From Aristolochia californica (Eukaryota; Streptophyta; Magnoliopsida; Piperales; Aristolochiaceae), in the NCBI GenBank assembly GCA_029961685.1, contig JARWKL010000015.1:16614801-16678800 (forward strand): a DNA stretch of 64,000 nt. The letters are read 5' to 3'. Under the pieces are notes generated by a model. The model saw nothing but the letters and a program-made list of their open reading frames with translations, had not been told where the DNA came from and searched no databases. The position numbers and the translations under genes were made by a program. This document shows positions 53,015 through 61,283 of the stretch, one piece after another. Each line of letters starts with the position of its first letter. The stretch's first letter is position 1.

Positions 53015-53835
53015 TCACACCCCGCCCGCCCGAGCCGACGACCACGGCGGTATTAACACAGCAACATGACCGGGTCAGGGGTCACGCCAGGGGCTTGCGG
53101 TCCACCTGCGCACGCGGCCGCGGGGACTCGAAGTCGGGACGTAGCCATGGATCTAGTAACTCGGCGAGTTGAATATGAATCCAGCACTGTTTGAGGGTTT
53201 CTGATCACGTTTTTAGAACTCTCTTAGACTTCTCCTTTCACGTTAGGATTGAAAAGGATTTTCCTTTTTTCAATTATAGATGTAACCAGCAAGTTAAAGG
53301 ACTGTTTAAGCACTTAGATATGAAACCCCTCTTTTGTGGCTCACGTCAAGGTAGGGTTTCCAATTTCATGCAGCACTGGTTCCTTACGTAAAAGAGAAAC
53401 ATAAATCTAATCTTAATGCTTGGAATAAGATTAGCAAATACCTCTTGACGTCAACACCAATCCAGCAACCAGAATTTGTCCTCCTTCCTGGTTAGCTCAC
53501 TTCAAGACCTCTCCTTTTCTGGAATTTTCGTGGAAGAGATGGCCTTCTCTTGCAGCTCGAAAGAGAAAGGTAATTCCTCTTCCTTTTCCTTCCAAGATCT
53601 CCTCAAAGACTCCCCAATGGATGCAGCAAACCCCCAAGAGAGTTCACACCAAGAACCCTAGAATAGAGAGCCTAGAAGGAACCTAAATTACCCTAGTTTA
53701 TGCTAATTCCGAACTTGCTTTATTTCTCCATCCTTACCCCTTAAATAGGGTAATTAACATCAACATAGGTTAGGGTTATAAAACCCAATTCTACCCCTAC
53801 CTTTAAGTCTTATTACAAATCAATAAAATTCGAAA
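53015..53835 (-). other. Non-coding 3' region of the retroelement
   Basis: About 820 nt between the gag stop and the 3' LTR without a credible coding region. Near the LTR (53015-53170) is a GC-rich block containing CACCCCGCCCGCCC and CACGCGGCCGCGGGG, out of keeping with the rest. The minus strand next to the LTR is G-rich (GGGCGGGCGGGGTGTGA) where a polypurine tract would be expected, but it is not purine-only. At 53734-53753 TTACCCCTTAAATAGGGTAA forms an inverted repeat, and on the minus strand reads as a TATA-like CTATTTAAGG. Origin unknown. Confidence 0.7.
53734..53753 (-). promoter_or_regulatory. TATA-like inverted repeat in the element's 3' region
   Basis: On the minus strand TTACCC, a TATA-like TATTTAAG and GGGTAA are adjacent, with AATAAAG about 20 nt further on. 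Since the short LTRs show no TATA motif, this could be a relic promoter, but similar strings occur by chance in AT-rich DNA. Confidence 0.25.
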
Positions 53836-54234
53836 TTAAAAGCAACATAAATAATAAAAGTAAAGTAGATGACTTAGTCTTATTGAGTCCATAACATCAG
53901 CCCCCCCTTCGAGATCGAGCTTGACCTCAAGCTCGGTAGACCTGGTGGAAGTTGTCGAGCCGCTCCCATTTTGTGTAGTTGTGGCCGATTGCTGCCTAGT
54001 AATGGCATGCAGGGAGATGTCCGGTGGTTCTTCCTCAATCATATCCTCTGTCACCTCTATATCCTCATCTTCAACCTTATCGATCAAAAACAATCTTTTA
54101 CACTGATGCCCAACCCGATATCGTTCATCACAGTTGTAACATAGATTCTTAGCCCGTCGTTCCGCCATCTCAGCACTTGTCAATTTTTTTATATAAGGAG
54201 TTGTAGGATGACTAGATCTCGGATCCCCTGTCAA
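53836..54234 (-). CDS. gag C-terminal fragment with CCHC zinc knuckle and acidic tail
   Basis: Same frame as the core, after the TGA; 24 further open codons lie upstream of 54234, which is TTG and not a real start. The knuckle CYNCDERYRVGHQC (54100-54141) has the CX2CX7HXC spacing usual in plant Ty3-type gag, followed by KRLFLID. An acidic linker then leads to PPDISLHAI, which in autonomous relatives sits just before the protease. Instead of protease, the frame passes through a Ser/Thr-rich stretch to STELEVKLDLEGG and a hydrophobic end. That last motif resembles the far C-terminus of some Ty3-type polyproteins, which would mean pol was deleted between them; this is my inference. Confidence 0.7.
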   Translation of the reverse strand: MTGDPRSSHPTTPYIKKLTSAEMAERRAKNLCYNCDERYRVGHQCKRLFLIDKVEDEDIEVTEDMIEEEPPDISLHAITRQQSATTTQNGSGSTTSTRSTELEVKLDLEGGADVMDSIRLSHLLYFYYLCCF

Positions 54235-54306
54235 AGTAATACCCGGGTTGTTTCTCGGAGGAATGCGCTCCCCTGACCATGGAGTTCGTCTGTGTTGTGC
54301 CTGTTG

Positions 54307-54849
54307 TCACAGTTCTAAAGCACGAGCTATATTCATAGCGCTGGATAAGTCAACAGGTGCATAGAGCTCCACCTCAAGCTTTAAGGCCTCCGTCAGTCCT
54401 GCTGTAAATAGCGCAACTTGCTGATCCACTTGTACCATATTGCTAGCTTGTGCTAATTTTTCCTGGAACAATTTTTTATATTGCTCCACGGCCCCAGTTT
54501 GGCGTAATAAAACCAAATCTCCCAAAGGGTTACTGTAAGCCGGAGGACCAAAACGGAGAGAGCACAATCGCTTAAATTCATCCCAATCTACCACCTCACT
54601 ATCAACCTCAACTAGTTGGTACCAAAGTTGTGCTTTCCCTAGTAAGTGGAAAACAGCTACATTGACTCGATCATAGGTTGGGACTAGCTGATGGCTAAAA
54701 ATTTTTTCACATCGATACAACCATATCAAAGGGTCTTCTGACCCATTATAAGTAGGAAATTCCATTTTAGTATACCTCGGAACAGTGCCTCCCCCCTGGT
54801 AGAAGTGTCCCCCCAGAATGAAGGGTCCTTGTTGTCCCAAGAAACTCAT
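54307..54849 (-). CDS. gag core fragment (Retrotrans_gag-type domain)
   Basis: 180 codons from an ATG to TGA; the frame is open upstream to the TAG at 55018. From residue 29 it reads like the family core: MEFPTYNGSEDPLIWLYRCE, then the hydrophobic helix with LLGKAQLWYQL, DWDEFKRLCSLRFGP, and a later helical part with EQYKKLFQEKLAQ and FTAGLTEALK. This domain builds the capsid-like particle in Ty3-type elements. The N-terminal 28 residues belong to the second copy of the Gly-rich repeat. If any protein is made from this copy it would lack the zinc knuckle because of the TGA. Confidence 0.8.
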   Translation of the reverse strand: MSFLGQQGPFILGGHFYQGGGTVPRYTKMEFPTYNGSEDPLIWLYRCEKIFSHQLVPTYDRVNVAVFHLLGKAQLWYQLVEVDSEVVDWDEFKRLCSLRFGPPAYSNPLGDLVLLRQTGAVEQYKKLFQEKLAQASNMVQVDQQVALFTAGLTEALKLEVELYAPVDLSSAMNIARALEL

Positions 54850-55033
54850 GCGCCTCAGAAATTCATCTCCCCCTCTGTTATACGAATGGTCCCCTCCTCT
54901 CTGATCTGGAAAGAGAGGTATAGTGCCTCCCCCCTGGTTGAGGTGTCCCCCCGGAATGAAGGGTCCTTGCTGACCCGAGAAACTCGTGTGTCTAGTAAAC
55001 TCATCTCCCCCTCTGATCTATGAATGGTCTCCC
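54784..55033 (-). repeat. 138-bp in-frame tandem duplication in gag (Gly-rich repeat)
   Basis: AGTGCCTCCCCCCTGGT begins at 54784 and again at 54922, 138 bp or 46 codons apart. Similarity runs through CCGGAATGAAGGGTCC to GAATGGTC (54884 and 55022). Both units encode GGDEF, GQQGPFI, GGH and QGGGT. The TAG stop at 55018-55020 lies at the position where the other unit has TAT (Tyr). Confidence 0.92.
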
Positions 55034-55305
55034 AGAATTGGGTTCTTGCCAGTGCTCAAACCAGTCTCCATGCTATCCATCCTTCCTTTCAAAGTTTCCA
55101 AACTGAGAGTGAACTTCTCCTCCAATGCAGCAAATTTCTTGCCAGTAGTTAGACCATTCTCCATGCTATCCATCCTTCCCTTCAAGGTCTCCATATCGAT
55201 ATCAATTTTTGAGAACCTCTCTAGGACAGTATCAAATTTTATTTCAAGCAATTCAAAGTATTCACTGGTGCTTCTCTCAGCCGGGTTACCCTGCTCTGAT
55301 ACCAA
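55018..55305 (-). CDS. gag N-terminal fragment, coiled-coil-like
   Basis: About 95 codons from the primer binding site to an in-frame TAG. The composition is rich in Glu, Lys, Leu and Met with heptad-like spacing, as in the N-terminal helices of plant Ty3-type gag proteins. It contains TLKGRMDSME twice, 31 residues apart, reflecting a 93-bp tandem duplication. The 5' end uses TTG rather than ATG and overlaps the primer binding site; the first ATG is codon 38. It is part of the broken gag frame and is unlikely to be made as a separate protein. Confidence 0.6.
   Translation of the reverse strand: MVSEQGNPAERSTSEYFELLEIKFDTVLERFSKIDIDMETLKGRMDSMENGLTTGKKFAALEEKFTLSLETLKGRMDSMETGLSTGKNPILGDHS
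55043..55195 (-). repeat. 93-bp in-frame tandem duplication in gag N-terminus
   Basis: CTCCATGCTATCCATCCTTC occurs at 55066 and 55159, 93 bp or 31 codons apart. Flanking TTCTTGCCAGT is at 55043 and 55136. It encodes two copies of TLKGRMDSME followed by GL and TGK. Confidence 0.92.
55289..55304 (-). promoter_or_regulatory. Primer binding site, initiator methionine tRNA type
   Basis: On the minus strand the 5' LTR is followed by TT and then TGGTATCAGAGCAGGG. The first 12 bases are the core used by many plant LTR retrotransposons, complementary to the 3' end of initiator tRNA-Met. The last four bases differ from the usual CAGG. It shows where minus-strand DNA synthesis begins and proves the orientation of the element. 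Confidence 0.93.
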
Positions 55306-55306
55306 A

Positions 55307-55389
55307 TGTTAAGCACCTAGCCAATACTACCCAAAAAGACTGGCCTGGTAGGAGCGGAAGACATAGGTACTTAACCCAAGACCATAACA
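55307..55389 (-). repeat. 5' LTR (83 bp)
   Basis: It matches the 52933-53014 repeat except for one extra A in a run of A's and four substitutions (C/T, T/G, T/G, G/A). It keeps the TG...CA ends and the internal inverted repeat (55309-55319 with 55364-55374). It is 5' with respect to the minus-strand gag and lies next to the primer binding site. Confidence 0.95.
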
Positions 55390-55394
55390 TTGTA
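55390..55394. repeat. Target-site duplication TTGTA, right
   Basis: Second copy of TTGTA. The satellite continues as CTAGTAGAATTTC. Confidence 0.95.
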
Positions 55395-58300
55395 CTAGTA
55401 GAATTTCTCAAACATGGATAACAAAACTTTGGAGTTCATTTTTAGTGCGTGAAATAATTTTCTTCACTTACATTTAGAGTAGTTTTCAAATTTTTTTGCA
55501 TACATGAACTCTAAAATTTTCACTTTGTTGAGATAGGTTTGTTTACGAGAAAAGTGGGAAGAGTTTGGATATGAAAAAAAATTGAACATCCAAAATGGAA
55601 ATGCACGAATACTAAGAGAGATAATACATAAAAATATCTTTGATTTTGATGGATAGGCAAAAAGTGGGTTGTTTAGCTCTTGTAAATATCCAACCACATG
55701 TTAACGTGAGAATTTAATTTTTTCTACTCCTTGAAATTTTTTGTTCATTAGGTCATTTGCATCTTCAACATGTTTCTGGCATGCATACCCACCACATTTA
55801 AAACCTGTTAGGATCAATTCGAAATCTCTTTCTTATAAAATTCCACCAAGATATTAGGGGTTGTACTAGTGGAATTTCCCAAACATGGATAACAAAACTT
55901 TGGAGTTCAGTTTTAGTGCGTGAAATAATTTTCTTCACTTACATTTATTATAGTTTTCAAGTTTTTTTTGCATACATGAACTCTAAATTTTTTTTTTCTT
56001 GTGATAGGTTTGTTTACGAAAAAAGTGGGACAAGTTTGGATTTGAAAAAAAAGTGAACATCCAAAATGGAAATGCACGAATACTGAGAGAGATAATTCCA
56101 AAAAGTATCTCTGACTTTGAAGGATAGCCAAAAAGTGGGTTGTTTGGCCATGGTAAATATCCAACCACACGTTAACTTGAGAATTTAATTTTTGTACTCG
56201 AAATTTTTAGATCATTAGGTCATTTGCATGTTCAACATGTTTCTGGCATGCATACCTACCACATTTAAAACATGTTAGGATCAATTAGAAATCTCTTTCT
56301 TATAAAATTCCACCAAGCTATTAAGGGGTTGTACTAGTGGAATTTTCCCAAACGTGGATACCAAAACTTTGGAGTTCATTTTTAGTGCGTGAAATAATTT
56401 TCTTCACTTACATTCATTAAAGTTTTCAATTTTTTTTTTGCATACAAAAACTCTAAAATTTTCATTTCATTGTGATCGTTTTGTTTACGAGAAAAGAGGG
56501 AGAGGTTTGGATTTGAAAAAAAATTGAACATCGAAAATGGAAAAGCACAAATGCTGAGAGAGATAATTCCAAAAAGTATCCTTGATTTTGAAGGATAGGC
56601 AAAAATTGGGTTGTTTGGCCATGGTAAACTTGAGAATTTAATTTTTTCTACTCCTTGAAATTTTTGGATCATTAGGTCATTTGCATCTTCAACATGTTTC
56701 TGGCATGTTAGGATCTATTAGAAATCACTTTCTTATAAAAATCCATCAGGCTGTTAGGGGCTGTACTAGTGGAATTTCCTAAACATGGATAACAAAACTT
56801 TGGAGTTCATTTTTAGTGAGTGAAATAATATTCTTCACTTACATTTATTATAGTTTTCTAATTTTTTTGCATATATCAACTCTAAAATTTTCATTTTGTT
56901 GTGATCATTTTGTTTATGAGAAAAGTGGGAAAAGTTAGATTTTTAAAAAACTTGAACATCCAAAATGGAAACGCACATATGCTGAGAGAGATAATTCCAA
57001 AAAGTGTCTCTGATTTTGAAGGATAGGCAAAAAGTGGGTTTTTTGGCTCTGGTAAATATCCAACCACACGTTAACTTGAGAATTTAATTTTTGCTACTCC
57101 TTGAAATTTTGGGATAATTAGGTCATTTGCATCTTCAACATGTTTCTGGCATGCATACCCACTACATTTAAAACATGTTAGCATCAATTAGAAATCTGTT
57201 TCTTACAAAATTCTTGCCAAGCTATTAGGGGTTGTACTAGTGGAATTTCCCAAACATGGATAACAAAACTTTGGAGTTCCTTTTTAGTGCTTGAAATAAT
57301 TTTCTACAATTACATATATTATAGTTTTCAAATTTTTTTGCATACATGAACGCTAAAATTTTCATTTTGTTTACGAGAAAAGTTAGGATTTGAAAAAAAA
57401 TTGAACATAAAAAATGGAAACTCACAAATGCTGAGAGAGATAATTCCTAAAAGTATCTCTGATTTTGAAGGATAGGAAAAAAGTGGGTTGTTTTGATCTG
57501 GTCAATATCCAACCACATGTTAACTAGAGAATTTAATTTTTTCTACTCTTTGAATTTTTTGGATCATTTGGTCATTTGCATCTTCAACATATTTTTGCCA
57601 TGCTTACCCGCCACATTTAAAACATGTTAGGATCAATTATAAATCTCTTTCTTATAAACTTCCACCATTTAGGGGTTGTACTAGTGGAATTTCCTAAACA
57701 TGGATAATGAAACTTTGGAGTTCTTTTTAAGTGCGTGAAATATTTTGCTTCACTTACATTTATTATAGTTTTCAATTTTTTTTGCATGCATGAACTCTAA
57801 TATTTTCATTTTGTTGTGATCGTTTTGTTTACAAGAAAAGTGGGACAAGTTTGGATTTAAAAAACAATTGAACATCCAAAATGGAAATGAACAAATGCTG
57901 AGAGAGATAATTCCAAATAGTAACTTTGATTTTGAAGTATAGGCAAAAAGAAGGTTGTTTGGCTCTGGTAAATATCACACACACGTTAACTTGAGAATTT
58001 AATTTTTTCTACTCCTTGAAATTTTTGGATCGTTAGGTCATTTGCATATTCAACATATATCTGCCATGCATACCCGCCACATTTAAAACATGTTAGGATC
58101 AATTAGAAATCTCTATCGTGTAAAATTCCACCAAGCTATTAGGGGTTGTACTAGTGGAATTTCCCAAACTTGGATAACAAAACTATGGAGTTCATTTTTA
58201 GTGCGTGAAATAATTTTCTTCACTTACATTTATTATTGTTTTTAAATTTTTTTGCATACATGAACTCTAAAATTTTCATTTTGTTGCCATCGTTTTGTTT

Positions 58301-61283
58301 ACGAGAAAAGTGAGACAAGTATGGATTTGAAAAAAAAATTGAACATTCAAATTGGAAATTCACAAATGCTGAGAGAGATAATTCCAAAAAGTATCTATGA
58401 TTTTGAAGGATAAGCAAAATGTGGGTTGTTTGGCTCTGGTAAATATCCAACCACACGTTAACTTTAGAATTTAACTTTTTCTACTCCTTGAAATTTTTGG
58501 ATCATTAGAACATTTGCATCTTCAACATGTTTCTCGCATGCATACCCACCACATTTAAAACAAGTTAGGATCAATAAGAAATCTCTTTTTTATAAAATTC
58601 CACCAAGCAATTAGGGGTTTTACTAGAGGAATTTCCCAAACATGGATAACAAAACTTTGGAGTTAATTTTTAGTGCATGAAATAGTTTTTTCACTTCCAT
58701 TAATTATAGGTTTCAATTTTTTTTGCATACATGAACTCTACAATTTTTATTTTGTTGTGATCGTTTTGTTTACGAGAAAACTGTGACAAGTTTGGATTTG
58801 AAAAAAAATTGAACATCCAAAATGGAAACGCACAAATCCCAAGAGAGATAATTCCAAAAAGTATCTCTGATTTTGAAGGATAGGCAAAAAGTGGGTTCTT
58901 TGGCTCTTGTAAATATCCCACCACACGTTAACTTGAGAATTTAATTATTTCTACCCCTTGAAAATTTTGGATCAATAGGGCATTTGCATTTTCAACATGT
59001 TTCTGGCATGCATACCCACCACATTTAAAATATGTTAGCATCAATTAGAAATCTCTTTGTTATAAAATTCCACCAAGCTATTAGGGGTTGTACTAGTGGA
59101 ATATCCCAAACCATGATAACAAAACTTTGGAGTTCATTTTTTGTGCATCGTTTTGTTTACGAGAAAAGTGGGACAAGTTTGGATTTGAAAAAAAATTGAA
59201 CATCCAAAATGAAAAACGCACAAATGCTGAGAGCGATAATTTCAAAAAGTATCTCTGATTTTGAAGGATAGGAAAAAAGTGGGTTGTTTGGCTTTGGTAA
59301 ATATCCAACCACATGTTAACTAGAGAATTAAATTTTTTTTAGTCCTTGAAATTTTTGGATTATTAGGTCATTTGCATCTTCAACATATTTCTGGCATGCT
59401 TACCCACCACATTTAAAACATGTTAGGATAAATTAGAAATCTCTTTCTTATAAAGTTCCTACAAGCTATTTGGAGTTGTACTAGTGGAATTTCCTAAATA
59501 TGGATAAAAAAACTTTGGAGTTCATTTTTCGTGCGTGAAGTAATTTTCTTCAGTTACATTTATTATTGGTTTCAAATTTTTTTGCATGCACGAACTCTAA
59601 TATTTTCATTTTGTTGTGATCGTTTCATTTACGAGAAAAGTGGGACAAGTTTGGATTTAAAAAAAAATTGAACAGCCAAAATTGAAACGCACAAATGCTG
59701 AGAGAGATATTTCCAAAAAATATCACTGATTTTGAAGGATAGGCCAAAAGTGAGTATTTTGACTCTGGTGAATATCCAACCACACGTTAACTTGAGAATT
59801 TAATTTTTTCTACTCTTTGAAATTTTTGGATCATTCGGTCGTGTCATCTTCAACATGTTTCTGGCATGCATACCCACCACATTTAAGACATATTAGGATC
59901 AATTAGAAATCTCTTTCTTATAAAATTCCACCAAGTTATTAGGGGTTGTACTAGTGGAATTTCCCAAACATAGATAAAAAAACTTTGGAGTTCATTTTTA
60001 GTGCGTGAAATAATTTTCTTCACTTTCATTTATTATAGTTTTCAAGGATTTTTGCATACATGAACTCTTAAATTTTCATTTTGTTGTGATTGTTTTGTTT
60101 ACGAGAATAGTGGGACAAGTTTGGATTATAAAAAAAATTGAACATCCAAAACTGAAATTCACAAATGCTGAGTGTGATAATTCCTAAAAGTATCTCTCAT
60201 TTTGAAGGATAGGAAATAGGTGGGTTTTTTTGGCTCTAGTAAATATCCAACCACACGTTAACTTGAGAATTAAATTTGTTCTACTCCTTGAAATTTTTGA
60301 ATCATTGGGTCATTTGCATCTTCAACATGTTTCTGGCATGCATACCCACCACATTTAAAACAAGTTAAGATCAATTAGAAATCTCTTTCTTATAAAATTC
60401 CACCAAGCTATTAGGGGTTGTACTAGTGGAATTTCCCAAACATGGATTACAAAACTTTGGAGTTCATTTTTAGTGCATGAAATAATTTTCTTCGCTTTCA
60501 TTTATTAAAGTTTTAAATTTTTTTGCAAACATGACCTCTAAAATTTACATTTTTTTGTGATCGTTTTGTTTACGAAAAAAGTGGGACAAGTTTGGATTTA
60601 AAAAAAATATTAAACATCCAAAATAGAAACGCACAAAGGCTGAGAGTGATTGTTCCAAAAAGTATCTTTGATTTTGAAGGATAGGCAAAAAGTGAGTGGT
60701 TGGGCTCTGGTAAATATCCAACCACACGTTAACTTGAGAATTTAATTATTTCTACTCGTAGAATTTTTTGATCATTAGGTCATTTGCATCTTCAACATAT
60801 TTTTGGCATGCATACCAACCAAATTTAAAACATGTTAGGATCAATTAGAAATCTCTTTCTTATAAAATTCTACCAAGCTATTAGGGGTTGTACTATTGGA
60901 ATTTACCAAACATGGATAACAAATTTTGGAGTTCATTTTTAGTGCATGAAATAATTTTCTTCAATTAAATTTATTATAGTTTTCAATTGTTTTTGCATAC
61001 ATGAACTCTAAAATTTTCACTTTGTTGTGATAGGTTAGTTTATGAGAAAAGTGGGACAAGTTTGGATTTGAAAAAAATTGAACACCCAAAATGGAAACTC
61101 ACGAATACTGAGACAGATAATTACAAAAAGTATCCCTGATTTTGAAGGATAGGCAAAAAGTGGGTTGTTTGGCTTTGATAAATATTCAACCACACGTTAA
61201 CTTGAGAATTTAATTTTTTTTACTCCTTGAAATTTTTAGATGATTAGGTCATTTGCATCTTCAACATGTTTCTGGCATGCATA

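Larger units (their letters stand above)
53836..55305 (-). pseudogene. gag: Retrotransposon gag, single frame broken by two stops
   Basis: Three open segments lie in the same minus-strand frame and make one gag frame of about 490 codons. It is broken by TAG at 55018-55020 (codon 96) and TGA at 54307-54309 (codon 333); a TAA ends it at 53836-53838. Order of parts: an acidic, helix-prone N-terminus with two 31-residue repeats (codons about 38-90); a Gly-rich part with two 46-residue repeats (about 97-180); the Retrotrans_gag core (about 181-330); a CCHC knuckle (389-402); an acidic tail. The frame is open from the primer binding site; its first ATG is at 55192-55194, so the true start is uncertain. 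Gag of this family packages element RNA in cytoplasmic particles. There is no frameshift, so the decay is slight. The stops could be mutations of this copy, or shared by the family if gag is supplied in trans. Confidence 0.88.
52933..55389 (-). mobile_element. Non-autonomous gag-only LTR retrotransposon (TR-GAG-like, Ty3-type gag)
   Basis: A 2457-bp element flanked by a 5-bp target duplication. It has direct terminal repeats of 82 and 83 bp with TG...CA ends, and an initiator-Met-tRNA-type primer site 2 nt inside the right repeat, which fixes transcription on the minus strand. The interior holds one interrupted gag frame (55305 to 53836) and about 820 nt of non-coding 3' sequence. No protease, reverse transcriptase, RNase H or integrase motifs occur, so it must have moved by borrowing enzymes from an autonomous relative. 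TR-GAG elements in plants have this architecture. TRIM elements also have short LTRs but are usually smaller and lack gag. The two terminal repeats differ at four bases and one indel, so the insertion is not very recent. Confidence 0.93.
49085..58544. repeat. Higher-order repeat copy C, expanded and split by a retroelement
   Basis: Collinear with copies A and B from 49085 to about 52380, including the distinctive CACTCACCACATT unit at 51911 (compare 45337). It resumes at 57158 with TTACAAAATTCTTGCCA (compare 39332 and 45857), TAATGAAACTTTGG at 57708 and GATAAGCAAAA at 58410. Between these points are about five additional monomers not in A or B, and the 2457-bp mobile element at 52933-55389. 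Collinearity is lost after about 58.5 kb. Confidence 0.75.

Noticed and set aside
53100..53170. Possible tRNA-derived (SINE-like) B box, ACTTCGAGTCC on the minus strand in the GC-rich block
   Set aside because: The A-box candidate matches poorly, the spacing is too short for a tRNA, and no cloverleaf can be drawn.
53191..53661. Plus-strand open frames at 53191-53391 and 53476-53661
   Set aside because: They are antisense to the retroelement's 3' non-coding part, short, and without recognisable motifs.
52933..55389. Interpretation as a DNA transposon
   Set aside because: The long terminal repeats are direct, with TG...CA ends, a primer binding site and a gag frame, all of which are LTR-retrotransposon features.
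52933..55389. Reverse transcriptase or integrase remnants in the element
   Set aside because: All frames of the interior were considered; only gag motifs are present, and the remaining space between gag and the 3' LTR is about 820 nt without such motifs.
53921..55421. Plus-strand open frames opposite gag (53921-54106, 54805-55023, 54986-55312, 55209-55421)
   Set aside because: They are reverse-strand shadows of the gag frame; the last runs through the LTR into the satellite.
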